Below are positions 40,834-49,085 of a stretch of DNA of 64,000 nt, piece by piece. Origin of the DNA: Spartinivicinus ruber (GTDB lineage: Bacteria; Pseudomonadota; Gammaproteobacteria; Pseudomonadales; Zooshikellaceae); contig NZ_CP048880.1 in assembly GCF_011009015.1 (NCBI RefSeq), positions 1 through 64,000 on the forward strand, written 5' to 3'. Numbering within the stretch: position 1 is the stretch's first letter; each line of letters begins with the position of its first letter. The position numbers and the translations under genes are program-made. The notes under the pieces were generated by a model. The model searched no databases. It saw nothing but the letters and a program-made list of their open reading frames with translations, and was not told where the DNA came from.

Positions 40834-41592
40834 ATGGATATAAGAACTGCTATTCTCGTTGATGGATCATTTTTCTTAAAGCGACTTTTCTACTACAAAA
40901 GAACGTACTTTCCTAATATAGAAACACTCACTTCTGAAGAAATATTAGCCTGCTTAGACAAGGTCGTTACAAAACACCTTAAGAGCAATGGCAATATATA
41001 CAGATATCTTTATCGCGTCTTTTATTATGATGCCATGCCATTGGAGCAAAAGCTTCACTATCCCATAGCAGACAACAATGGGCGGCGCCCAGTGAAGGAT
41101 TATAAAACCGACAAACAGTCGATCATAAGACGTGAGCTATTTAGCCATCTAAAAAAACAAAGGAAGTACGCTGTACGTCTTGGAAATGTCAAGCATGACA
41201 AAAGTAAGGGGTGGAAACTAACTAGTTATGCAACGGACGACTTAATTAACAAGAAAAGAAGGTTTGAAGATATTACTAATGGTGACTTCTATTTTGAAAT
41301 AAGACAAAAAGGTGTAGATATTAAGCTTGGGCTTGATATTGCCACCCTATCTTATGAAAAATTGGTAGATCAAATTGTTCTTATTGCAGGTGACAGCGAT
41401 TTTGTCCCAGCAGCAAAATTAGCACGAATTCATGGCATAGATTTTGTTCTAGACAACCTAAGAAATAACATTGATCAAAGCTTGCATGAGCACATTGATG
41501 GTTTAAATACTTTTGATTTAGCTTCAATAATTAAGGATATATGTAAATGCGAGCCTCACAAAAAACCAGAGTGGTGGAAAAATACCACCTAA
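40834..41592 (+). CDS. NYN (LabA/DUF88-like) PIN-fold protein
   Basis: 252 aa. AILVDGSFFLKRL carries the first acidic residue of the NYN/PIN-like nuclease fold, QKGVDIKLGLDIA the second and IAGDSDFVPAAKLARIHGI the third, in the usual order and spacing. NYN proteins are metal-dependent ribonucleases. It lies convergent to the CI repressor with a four-base overlap of stop codons (41589-41592), so it is probably expressed from the prophage and may be an accessory defence or exclusion gene. Confidence 0.85.
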   Translation: MDIRTAILVDGSFFLKRLFYYKRTYFPNIETLTSEEILACLDKVVTKHLKSNGNIYRYLYRVFYYDAMPLEQKLHYPIADNNGRRPVKDYKTDKQSIIRRELFSHLKKQRKYAVRLGNVKHDKSKGWKLTSYATDDLINKKRRFEDITNGDFYFEIRQKGVDIKLGLDIATLSYEKLVDQIVLIAGDSDFVPAAKLARIHGIDFVLDNLRNNIDQSLHEHIDGLNTFDLASIIKDICKCEPHKKPEWWKNTT

Positions 41593-42206
41593 AAATCGAT
41601 TTCAATTCGGTTTACTACGCCTAATATTTTACAGTCTTCAGTAACCTCAATGGATTTATATGTTGAGTTCACAGGTATTAGATAGTAATCAGGTCCTTCA
41701 ACTACTAACTGCCTTATAACTGCGTCTAGTGCATCCTTGATATGTACTAGTACAAAGTCTTGAGGTCGGGCTTTCTCATCAGGGTTTACTATTGCAATTG
41801 AGCTTTCTGGAAGAACAACATTGCCAGTGCTTGGAAACATAGAGCTGCTTCGTAACCTAAATGCATAGGAGTTCGGCCCTACATTTGCGCCAGTTTGCCA
41901 CCATTCGGATAGCTCTGAGTCAGGGTTTAATAGCTGCTCACTATCTAATAAGGGTATCTTTTTATAAGCTTTAGAAGCAGAACTATTAGAGCTACCCACC
42001 TTATTTTTTCCGTAAAGAATCCATTCTATAGAGCACTCTAGCTTTTCCGAAAGCAAGTCTAGGTTTTTGCCTTTTGGGGTAGTCTCGTTTTTTTCCCAGC
42101 GGGATACAGCGCCATGAGATATACCAATATATTCGGCTAATTCCTTTTGTGTAATTTTTAACTCTTTTCTTTTCTTAAGAATTCGCCCGCCTAAAGAATC
42201 ACTCAT
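41589..42206 (-). CDS. CI-like phage repressor (XRE + S24 domain)
   Basis: 205 aa from the ATG at 42206 (a TTG at 42209 is the only longer option). The N-terminal helix-turn-helix is ITQKELAEYIGISHGAVSRWEK; the C-terminal LexA-like domain starts near residue 95 with FRLRSSSMFPS containing the nucleophile serine. The position normally holding the catalytic lysine reads AVIRQL, with arginine. This may hinder RecA-stimulated self-cleavage, though the domain can still dimerise. Divergent to the cro-like gene with operators between. Confidence 0.9.
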   Translation of the reverse strand: MSDSLGGRILKKRKELKITQKELAEYIGISHGAVSRWEKNETTPKGKNLDLLSEKLECSIEWILYGKNKVGSSNSSASKAYKKIPLLDSEQLLNPDSELSEWWQTGANVGPNSYAFRLRSSSMFPSTGNVVLPESSIAIVNPDEKARPQDFVLVHIKDALDAVIRQLVVEGPDYYLIPVNSTYKSIEVTEDCKILGVVNRIEIDF

Positions 42207-42230
42207 CAATTACTCTCAAACCTGTTGACT

Positions 42231-42268
42231 TGAGTAAAGTAAAATTATTAAATTATACAAAACTCACA
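42231..42268. promoter_or_regulatory. cI-cro operator region
   Basis: GAGTAAAGT (42232-42240) and ACTCACA (42262-42268) are the two halves of the perfect inverted repeat found at 39950-39986, here farther apart. They lie in the 76-bp gap between divergent cI and cro starts, as expected of an OR-type switch. Confidence 0.6.
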
Positions 42269-42282
42269 TTAAGGGTGCTTCA

Positions 42283-42507
42283 ATGAACATTACTCAAGCG
42301 ATAAACCATTTTGGAAATAAGGTTAAATTAGCTAAGGCTATCGGTGTTTCTCCCTCTGCTATTAGCAAGTGGGGCAACACAGTGCCTAACTCTAGAGCTT
42401 ACCAACTTCAAGTCATCACAAATGGTGCACTCAAAGCCGATGGCTTAAGCCTGCAAAACACTAACAACAAAGGATTGAGAAAAAATGAACGCACAATCAC
42501 AGTCTAG
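42283..42507 (+). CDS. Cro/YdaS-like regulator
   Basis: 74 aa. MNITQAINHFGNKVKLAKAIGVSPSAISKWG is a Cro/YdaS-type helix-turn-helix. First gene of the rightward early operon, divergent from cI. It overlaps the next gene by 23 bases, indicating coupled translation. Expected to repress cI and favour lytic growth. Confidence 0.88.
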   Translation: MNITQAINHFGNKVKLAKAIGVSPSAISKWGNTVPNSRAYQLQVITNGALKADGLSLQNTNNKGLRKNERTITV

Positions 42508-43108
42508 GTTTTGCCTAATCCAAAAATACGTCAACCGCTGGTTAAGTTTACCTAAGTTAAATCGGGCGATTCTAACAGATAAAGTAGTAACCGCATTCTT
42601 TAACTTAAATCTTGACCAGATTCTAACCGATGAATCTATCAAGTTTAAGACCACTAACGATGAAGACTGTATAAATGCAATGCGGGTTAACAGTCAAAAG
42701 CTGTTTAGGTGGCTTGGATACTACGAAGAACAACCGCCATCTATCGAGAAACTACTACACCTTGAGCCCGCCATAGTTGCGGCTATGCCCAATGATTTAA
42801 AGATTGCTTACCTCAATGAAGTGTACGCCGGTAGCGATGTGTATATCGGTGTTAAGCAAGGAAATGAACCAAAGTCAGGGGGTGGGGGCTGCATTAACCA
42901 GGTGGCGGCATCCATCACTAAAGAGAACTCAGAGGCTCAGATAGCCGTGTTTCAGCTTGGCTCAAATCCAACCATAGAGCAGATCAAGAACACCTACAGA
43001 GAGTTAGCCGAGTCAGTCGGTACGACGCTGGGCGCTATTGAGTATTTAGAAAATAAGTTTCCTGGGGTTTTTAGCAAAGACTGTCGCCAATGGGCTAAGG
43101 CCATATGA
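42485..43108 (+). CDS. Phage early protein, YdaT/CII-position hypothetical
   Basis: 207 aa, no membrane segment. Located between cro and the replication genes, where CII/YdaT-type proteins sit, but the sequence (KYVNRWLSLPKLNRAILTD, MRVNSQKLFRWLGYYEE) does not convincingly match a known activator. The C-terminal part (PTIEQIKNTYRELAESVGTT) is helical. A glycine-rich loop KSGGGGC is unusual. It overlaps cro. Confidence 0.65.
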   Translation: MNAQSQSRFCLIQKYVNRWLSLPKLNRAILTDKVVTAFFNLNLDQILTDESIKFKTTNDEDCINAMRVNSQKLFRWLGYYEEQPPSIEKLLHLEPAIVAAMPNDLKIAYLNEVYAGSDVYIGVKQGNEPKSGGGGCINQVAASITKENSEAQIAVFQLGSNPTIEQIKNTYRELAESVGTTLGAIEYLENKFPGVFSKDCRQWAKAI

Positions 43109-43114
43109 AGTGGC

Positions 43115-43187
43115 GGCTAATAGGGGTATGGCTGTAAAGCTTTTCTATCTGGCAGGACGTAAGCGGCCCAGCGATACCCCTATCAAC
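43115..43187 (+). other. Structured intergenic element 1
   Basis: Begins GGCTAATAGG, ends ATCAAC. ATAGGGGTATGGCTG pairs with CAGCGATACCCCTAT through a 13-of-15 stem. A second element with the same first and last motifs but different stem sequence lies at 43284-43354. Compensating differences between the two suggest a conserved RNA or single-strand DNA shape. Confidence 0.45.
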
Positions 43188-43283
43188 CACAAACAGAATG
43201 CTAAAAAATGATCAATTTTTCAACAATGTTTACGTTATATAGATATGCTGATTTGCTTGTTAATTAATCTATGTGGATGGTGG

Positions 43284-43354
43284 GCTAATAGGATTGCCAG
43301 CAAGACTATTAACGCCTGTGAGGATGAAAAAGGCTTGGCGGCAACCCCATCAAC
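43284..43354 (+). other. Structured intergenic element 2
   Basis: Begins GGCTAATAGG, ends CCCATCAAC. AGGATTGCCAGCAAG pairs with CTTGGCGGCAACCCC (12 of 15). Partner of the element at 43115-43187. The 43109-43528 gap otherwise has no gene; it may hold small RNAs or the replication origin region. Confidence 0.45.
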
Positions 43355-43528
43355 GGAACTAGCCGAGTATGCGCCCAGTTGTTCAAAATAACAACAAGTT
43401 TATTGCAGATTTTAGATTAGAGGTCCGCCAGGCCAGTAAACAAGCAGGCATCAGGGTAGGTTGATGTACTCGCTTAATGACCTAGAACGGCGGTAACTGC
43501 AAGGCATCAAAGTAAAAGAGTTTTTAGT

Positions 43529-44392
43529 ATGTACCAGCAACAAGACGCAAATATAGTAACTTTTCCGACTGCTCAGCCAGAAGGAAAAAAAGGTTTTGTA
43601 ATGATAACCAACGAGCTATTAGAGGCTTCCTGCAAAGTAAAACTAAGCAGCAGACAACACAATATACTTAACGCTGTGATTCGTAAAACGATAGGCTTTA
43701 ATCGTGACTTTGATTGGTTAGCCCCTCAGCAGATAGCCGAGCTAATTGATTATGATGGTGATATTTCACACATATACGCTGACTTGCGTGTATTGAAATC
43801 AAGAAACATTCTTGTAGCTGATGGCAAATCTATTGGTGTTAATTTAAACGTTTCTGAATGGGAGCTTAAAAAACCAGTAGCTAAAACTAGCAGAAAAGTG
43901 CCACAAAATAAGCAGAAAACTGCTAGTAATTCGGGTAATTCATTAGCGGAAAACAGCCAACATACTAGCGAAAAACCGCTAAAAAAAGTAGCAGAAACCT
44001 GCCACCTACAAAATACAATAATACATACAACAAACAATATTACCCCCTGTAGTCCCCCTGCTGGGGAAACCAGCCCAAAAACTGAGCAGGTTAAACCTAA
44101 ACCCCGTTCGACCAAAAAACGAGCCACGGCAGCCCCTGAAGACTTCCCGGTTACAGCTGAGTTGATCCAGTGGGCGAGTGAAAAATCTATTCAGGTTGAC
44201 CTGGTGATCGAGACAGAGAAGTTTTTGGATTACCACCGTGCCAAGGGCTCAACGTTCAAGTGCTGGGCCTCAGCCTGGCGAAACTGGATGCGCAACGCTC
44301 AGAAATTCGCTAACGAGCGTGGTCTTGTCGTACCGATGCAAGCACAACAAACAACAACACAAACCAACTGGAATACGGACTTAGGGTGGTAA
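43529..44392 (+). CDS. Phage replication protein O-like
   Basis: 287 aa. The N-terminal phage-O domain is seen as GFVMITNELLEASCKVKLSSRQHNILNAVIRKT and FDWLAPQQIAELI, a winged helix that binds the origin. A low-complexity linker (about residues 110-200) separates it from a C-terminal DnaT-like part (KFLDYHRAKGSTFKCWASAWRNWMRN) that recruits the replicative machinery. The gene for the P-like helicase loader follows after three bases. Confidence 0.88.
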   Translation: MYQQQDANIVTFPTAQPEGKKGFVMITNELLEASCKVKLSSRQHNILNAVIRKTIGFNRDFDWLAPQQIAELIDYDGDISHIYADLRVLKSRNILVADGKSIGVNLNVSEWELKKPVAKTSRKVPQNKQKTASNSGNSLAENSQHTSEKPLKKVAETCHLQNTIIHTTNNITPCSPPAGETSPKTEQVKPKPRSTKKRATAAPEDFPVTAELIQWASEKSIQVDLVIETEKFLDYHRAKGSTFKCWASAWRNWMRNAQKFANERGLVVPMQAQQTTTQTNWNTDLGW

Positions 44393-44395
44393 GCC

Positions 44396-45118
44396 ATGAA
44401 GCAAGGAAACCAGGTAATTACTCAGATGAGCTTTAGCGCTGCTCACCAACACCAGGCAGCACCAGAACAACCCAAGCTGAGCATAGGCGAGGAAGCTAAG
44501 CAGATCATCGACAAGGTTTTTGATTACATCAAGGGGGCTAAGCCTGCTTGGAAATATTCATTTACTGAGGACGGCTCAGAAGGCCAGGCCAAGCGCGAAT
44601 GGACTAAAGCGTTTATCGAAAACAAGGTGACTCAGATAGAGCAAGTTAAAGCTGGGTTGCGTAAGGTGCGTAAAGACCCTTCACCCTACTTTCCAAGCTG
44701 CGGGCAATTCATCAGTTGGTGTAAGCCTGACCCTGAAGACTTTGGGCTACCGATGAGCCACACGGCCTACTATGAGGCTTGCAGAAATGCACAAGTACCA
44801 AGCCAGGCACAATGGACGCATGACGCCGTATTTGCAGCAGGACAGGCTACCGGGTGGTATGAGCTGAGAAGACGACCAGAGCAGGAGATTTACCCGGTTT
44901 TCAAAAGAAACTACGAGGTAGCTTGTAGAAAAGTGATGAGCGGTGAAGAGCTGGTGATACATAAGGCGTTACCAGGAAGGCATAAGACATTAGCCGAGAA
45001 AAACGACGAGTACCACGCTAGGGAGTTGGCTAAGAAGGTGGAGAAAGCTGGGTTGAGTGGGTTAAATGGGAAAGACGCAATTAGTCGTATGCGGGATATG
45101 TTAAAGGGGGCGGCGTGA
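44396..45118 (+). CDS. Phage replication protein P-like
   Basis: 240 aa, lambda-P type helicase loader: KQIIDKVFDYIKGAKPAWKYSF, PSCGQFISWCKPDPEDFGLP, YPVFKRNYEVACRKVMSGE and the tail AISRMRDML. It works with the O-like protein to load DnaB. A second, 5'-truncated homologue lies at 49086-49724, evidence of recombination with another phage. Confidence 0.88.
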   Translation: MKQGNQVITQMSFSAAHQHQAAPEQPKLSIGEEAKQIIDKVFDYIKGAKPAWKYSFTEDGSEGQAKREWTKAFIENKVTQIEQVKAGLRKVRKDPSPYFPSCGQFISWCKPDPEDFGLPMSHTAYYEACRNAQVPSQAQWTHDAVFAAGQATGWYELRRRPEQEIYPVFKRNYEVACRKVMSGEELVIHKALPGRHKTLAEKNDEYHARELAKKVEKAGLSGLNGKDAISRMRDMLKGAA

Positions 45119-45162
45119 TGTACTGCTTGTAATTTATACTTGAATGAATTTTACACAATTAG

Positions 45163-45191
45163 TTGACAGAATTCAAAATATGCAAGACAAT
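45163..45191 (+). promoter_or_regulatory. Candidate sigma-70 promoter for the XRE-protease pair
   Basis: TTGACA (45163-45168), 17-base spacer, then GACAAT (45186-45191; 4 of 6 matches to the consensus -10). Located 48 bp upstream of the ATG at 45239, after the end of the replication operon. It suggests that the two-gene module downstream has its own promoter and can be expressed in the lysogen. Confidence 0.45.
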
Positions 45192-45238
45192 GGTTGACGT
45201 ATTTTAAATTTTGCAAACTAAAAGGAAATAAAGTATAA

Positions 45239-45841
45239 ATGCCGCACCAATTAGAGACCTACTCGAAAGACCTAACTCAAGAAAGATTGGAGTTTATTGC
45301 AAACGAGATTATTAGTGTTGTAGGTGAAAGCCAAAACGACTGCTCCACTGAGAATGATACCCCATACACTCAAGGAACAAATGTTTTTGGAAGAGTAAAA
45401 AAGAAGTTTGAAAACTTGGGTGATGATCCTGAGATTGAATGGATAAACATGGCAAGAACTACTAATGATTATGTTATCAAAGTTGGCGACACACCTATAG
45501 AAGTAGTTCAAGATGATTACCAAAACCCTCAAAAGCAACACAGATTTAAGGGGCTAAATAAGCAAGCTCCTGGACAACTTACATTAAAACTCGAAGACCC
45601 AATCGAAAAGGTCACTTACTGGTGGATTTTCATTAACAAACCAGAAAATGAGTTAGATAAGTTAGTAGTTAGCTTTATTGGTTATACTGAAAATTATGAC
45701 ATGCTGTGCGAGTGGCATTCAGATAGAGCAGGTGGGCCTATAGTCAATCCAGTTGATTTACCAGAGCCTAAGCTCATTGAAGATAAGCCGCTGAAACGCA
45801 CTAAGCGGAAGCGCAAAGAAAAAGACAATGACGACGAATGA
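45239..45841 (+). CDS. Hypothetical partner of the XRE-ImmA/IrrE protein
   Basis: 200 aa, acidic body with a strongly basic end (LKRTKRKRKEKDNDDE). Core sequence DYVIKVGDTPIEVVQDDYQ, KVTYWWIFINKPENEL and VVSFIGYTENYDMLCEWHS reads as a compact alpha/beta domain. I do not recognise it. It overlaps the protease gene by 14 bases, so the two are coupled. By analogy to pairs of COG2856 proteins with toxins it could be the toxic or sensed partner; that is inference. Confidence 0.65.
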   Translation: MPHQLETYSKDLTQERLEFIANEIISVVGESQNDCSTENDTPYTQGTNVFGRVKKKFENLGDDPEIEWINMARTTNDYVIKVGDTPIEVVQDDYQNPQKQHRFKGLNKQAPGQLTLKLEDPIEKVTYWWIFINKPENELDKLVVSFIGYTENYDMLCEWHSDRAGGPIVNPVDLPEPKLIEDKPLKRTKRKRKEKDNDDE

Positions 45842-46952
45842 CCTTTTTGGAAAGATATTTATTGGCGATAAACTAAAGCTTGCAAGACTTGCGACAGGGA
45901 TGTCGTTAGAGGAAGCTGGAAGCGTAATTGATGTATCACGACAGTATGTGCATAAATTAGAGACGGGAAGTAGCTACCCATCTGATAGTCAAATAGAGCA
46001 ATTTGCTAACCTTTATATGGTTGCTCCCTCATTCTTTTTTCAACATAGAACCTTTCCTATAGAGCCGAGTATGTGTCACTTCAGAAGTGTTAGGTCTAGC
46101 ACTCAGGCGCTAAAAAATATGATCATGGCTCGTGCTGAAGTGTTTGATAGCTTAGTTAATAAGATTGAAGAAGAGGTTGAGCTACCAGCCGATATAATTC
46201 CAGACTTTGGGCTAGACTACTCAAAGGTAGAAAATATTGAAAAAGCAGCAGAGCTTTTTAGAAGAGAATTTGATTTAGGCATTGGCCCGATTTCAGACAC
46301 AGTAAAACTAGCAGAAAACCTGGGTATTGTAGTCGCGAATATTTCCGGGGCAGACGATAGAGTTGATGCATTCTCGATACACAACAAGCGCCCTATGATT
46401 ATCAGAAATACAGCAAAGGAAAGCCCATGTAGGTTAAGGTTTGATATTGCACATGAAATAGGTCACTTGGTGATGCATAACGGCGTTGAAACTGGCTGTA
46501 AGAGAACAGAAGACCAAGCTAACCAATTTGCTAGTGCCTTATTAATGCCTAGAACTAGTTTTCCCGCAGAGTTTCCACGTATGAGAGGGTCTAGGCTGAA
46601 TTGGGATGCTCTTGGAGATTGCAAAGTTAGATGGAAAGTTAGCTTAAAAGCAATCATCTATCGAGCAAAGACACTAGGCATTATCACCAACGATCAAGCT
46701 AGAACTGGATTTACTACACTTGCTCGACATGGGCAAACAAAAACTGAAAAATTCGATGAGCTTGTGCCTCAGGAATACCCGAGTTTAATACAAAGAGCTA
46801 TTGACCTGCTTGATTTCCGAACTTGGAAAGATGTTGTCAGTAATGCAGGATTAACCTCAAAGATACTAACCGAAAGATATGGGTTGCGGCCCATTCAATC
46901 TCCAATGCAGCTTGCTAGTATCGACGGTCAGAACATCGTGGCTACAGCTTAG
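45828..46952 (+). CDS. XRE regulator fused to ImmA/IrrE metallopeptidase
   Basis: 374 aa. The N-terminal helix-turn-helix (LARLATGMSLEEAGSVIDVSRQYVHKLE) is followed by an ImmA/IrrE (DUF955, COG2856) zinc peptidase with H209-E-I-G-H213 and the downstream ANQFASALLMP helix supplying the third ligand. Such proteins cleave or bind repressors or toxins; in ICE and phage systems they trigger induction, and in some TA modules they act as antitoxin. The zinc site looks intact. Second gene of a two-gene unit in the prophage. Confidence 0.88.
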   Translation: MTTNDLFGKIFIGDKLKLARLATGMSLEEAGSVIDVSRQYVHKLETGSSYPSDSQIEQFANLYMVAPSFFFQHRTFPIEPSMCHFRSVRSSTQALKNMIMARAEVFDSLVNKIEEEVELPADIIPDFGLDYSKVENIEKAAELFRREFDLGIGPISDTVKLAENLGIVVANISGADDRVDAFSIHNKRPMIIRNTAKESPCRLRFDIAHEIGHLVMHNGVETGCKRTEDQANQFASALLMPRTSFPAEFPRMRGSRLNWDALGDCKVRWKVSLKAIIYRAKTLGIITNDQARTGFTTLARHGQTKTEKFDELVPQEYPSLIQRAIDLLDFRTWKDVVSNAGLTSKILTERYGLRPIQSPMQLASIDGQNIVATA

Positions 46953-47108
46953 CCTCTAAGGCTGGCTAACTCCGGCCTATATCTTCTTAATGAAAATAGC
47001 TATCAAACAAGACGCTATTAGCTGTATGTAGGCTATGCTTAGTCGGCGAAGCCTCATACACTATATTTAGCTTTTTTTAAGAAGCAACCAAAAATACGGT
47101 AACTAGTT

Positions 47109-47981
47109 ATGGATGATTATACCCTCGACATTGATGATTTAACTGAAGAGCAAGAAAAACAACTAGAAGAAATGAGGTCATGGTTTTTTGAAAACTATGA
47201 AAACCCAGTTCATAGCTGTCCTTATATATCAAAAGAAGGTGGGTATCAGTATATATATGGTGGACCGTATGATGCAGCGGATGAGCTGGGTAGCAAGTTT
47301 GGTGGAAGTGTGGATGACAAATTAATAGAGTTTCTTGTTGCAGAAGTAGAAGAAGACTGCATAGAGTGGTCTGGGCGAGATTACAAAAAACCTGATTACT
47401 ACGATGACCCTTACTTCTTTGAAGATATTGGAAGCCTTTCAAATCCCTATCTTGACTTTCAGGTGTTTATAAAAAATCTACAAAACTTGTTGAATATCAA
47501 TACTGATGCAGCTAGCAAAGAGCTATTACTCAAAATGGCCTATGTGAACCTTGTAACTTCATTAGAAGCTTACCTTTTTGAGGTATTCACTTCAAAAGTT
47601 GAAAATGATGAATATTACTTCCGTCGATTTATAGAAAGCTATAAGCCTTATAAGACTGAAAAAATTAGTTTATCTATAATTTTTGAAAAGCAAGAAAAAT
47701 TAAAAAACAAGGTCAAACAAGACCTTTCTCGCATACTTTGGCACAACATACCAATGGTCCAAGCATTGTTTAAAGAAGTTCTCGAAATAGAGTTTAAAGA
47801 AAAAGCAGGCCCTCTTAAAGAGGCTATGCATATACGGCATGACCTAGTACATAGGAATGGAAAAGATAAGGAAGGAAATATAATTAATCTAACAATAAAC
47901 CAAATTAATGACTTAATGGACCAGATACTTACTCTTGTAGAGCATATTCACAATTCAGAATCGATGAAGGAGTCTTTCTAG
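47109..47981 (+). CDS. HEPN-domain protein, candidate ribonuclease
   Basis: 290 aa. The C-terminal HEPN domain (about 150-285) contains MAYVNLVTSLEAYLFEVF and the catalytic-type motif IRHDLVHRNG, with Arg243-x4-His248 in the R-x(4-6)-H pattern of HEPN nucleases. The N-terminal 140 residues are acidic and aromatic (ENPVHSCPYIS, EEDCIEWSGRDY) and may be a sensor or binding module. HEPN proteins of this type act in anti-phage and TA systems. It stands alone, with about 150 bp of non-coding sequence before it. Confidence 0.78.
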   Translation: MDDYTLDIDDLTEEQEKQLEEMRSWFFENYENPVHSCPYISKEGGYQYIYGGPYDAADELGSKFGGSVDDKLIEFLVAEVEEDCIEWSGRDYKKPDYYDDPYFFEDIGSLSNPYLDFQVFIKNLQNLLNINTDAASKELLLKMAYVNLVTSLEAYLFEVFTSKVENDEYYFRRFIESYKPYKTEKISLSIIFEKQEKLKNKVKQDLSRILWHNIPMVQALFKEVLEIEFKEKAGPLKEAMHIRHDLVHRNGKDKEGNIINLTINQINDLMDQILTLVEHIHNSESMKESF

Positions 47982-48041
47982 TATGTACGTATGGCCAGGT
48001 AGAAAGAGAAAGCTTTCAAAAAAGGTGGCAACAACTACCAA

Positions 48042-48168
48042 CTAAGAAAGAAACCCTCTAATACTCACCTGATAAGACCGCTTAACGTCCTTGATACTTG
48101 GTAGCCCACTAGTTCCGGGTGGAACTTCTTGTATCTTACCGCCAGCCTTCAGGAATGCAGCTAAGCAA
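48042..48168 (-). pseudogene. Fragment of a FLKAGG-family small gene
   Basis: Minus-strand reading AAFLKAGGKIQEVPPGTSG then LPSIKDVKRSYQ ending RGFLS-stop, almost identical to the C-terminal two-thirds of the gene at 51810-51995. The N-terminus is cut off where an IS6 transposase fragment begins (48166). Confidence 0.7.
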
Positions 48169-48398
48169 GATCATCGTGGTATGAAGCAGGTTACCCGACC
48201 GGCGATGGAGTTTTATAATTTTCATTCAGCGCAGAAAACCTTAGCGGGTATTGAATTGATTCATATGATTAAAAAATGGCAAATGAAAAAACACTATCGT
48301 GGCAATTTATCACCAGATGAAAAATTTTATGCATTAACAGGATAATTGTGCCCAAGGAAAAGTACTTTTCGAATTAACAGAATTTTTGCAACAGAACC
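48166..48398 (+). mobile_element. IS6-family element, right-end fragment
   Basis: Plus-strand frame QDHRGMKQVTRPAMEFYNF continuing FHSAQKTLAGIELIHMIKK to a stop at 48345 is the C-terminal end of an IS6 transposase including the conserved DHR(x)K-type block. The terminal repeat TTTTGCAACAGAACC ends at 48398. The rest of the element is missing. It has a different sequence from the two IS6 fragments at 12 kb. Confidence 0.8.
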
Positions 48399-48509
48399 AA
48401 ATGCATGACATTGTTATAGGTCTTTATATTAATCGCTATGAATTTGGGCGAAACATTTGATGAACACAGGTTTGATCCACTCCCCATGTGTTCACTATTA
48501 TTCTATTCG

Positions 48510-48863
48510 TTAAGGGCATGACCAACTACTGCATCCAGTCGCTGGGAAACCACAGCAAACACCTTGCCCTAATGGACAGTTGCCACAGTCACAAGAGGCA
48601 TAGCACTCATTTACACATGACCCACCACAGTTTTCATCACAGTCGTCGGTACAGGACGTTCGAAGCGCAACAGTAACATTTGGGTCGAGCTTGCATGGCT
48701 TGTCACTCAGTATACTTGGGGCGATACCATGGTTAGCCTCCATCAGTATACTTGGGGTGATACCACGGTTAGCCTCTTGAGCCGTAACTTGGACAATAGT
48801 TAAGCATAGTAACATGCCTAACATGAAGGCACATTCTTTGCGAAAAATACTGAACATATACAT
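48510..48863 (-). CDS. Cys-rich secreted small protein
   Basis: 117 aa. Signal peptide (FMLGMLLCLTIVQVTA, cleaved before QEANRG); an internal duplication of about 13 residues (EANRGITPSIL / EANHGIAPSIL); then 13 cysteines in the last 65 residues (SCTDDCDENCGGSCVNEC, CDCGNC, GVCCG). The density suggests a multi-disulphide toxin-like or metal-binding peptide. Same plan as 14285-14632 but without clear sequence identity. A start at codon 14 is possible. It lies in the mosaic part of the prophage, so it may be cargo. Confidence 0.65.
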   Translation of the reverse strand: MYMFSIFRKECAFMLGMLLCLTIVQVTAQEANRGITPSILMEANHGIAPSILSDKPCKLDPNVTVALRTSCTDDCDENCGGSCVNECYASCDCGNCPLGQGVCCGFPATGCSSWSCP

Positions 48864-49085
48864 AATTATTCCCTTAATTATTTATAATAATTTTAAAAAA
48901 ACCAGTCAGATTAATTATAACTTTCCACAAGAGAAACAATGTTAATATTCAGTTAACACTCAACAACTAGTTCTGTTGCCAAGTTTAAATATGCTTGCAA
49001 ATATTAACTACAACCTCTGATACATATTTATAGTGCAGAGGTTATATGATTATTAATTTATACTTTACTTGATGTTTATTTTTAA

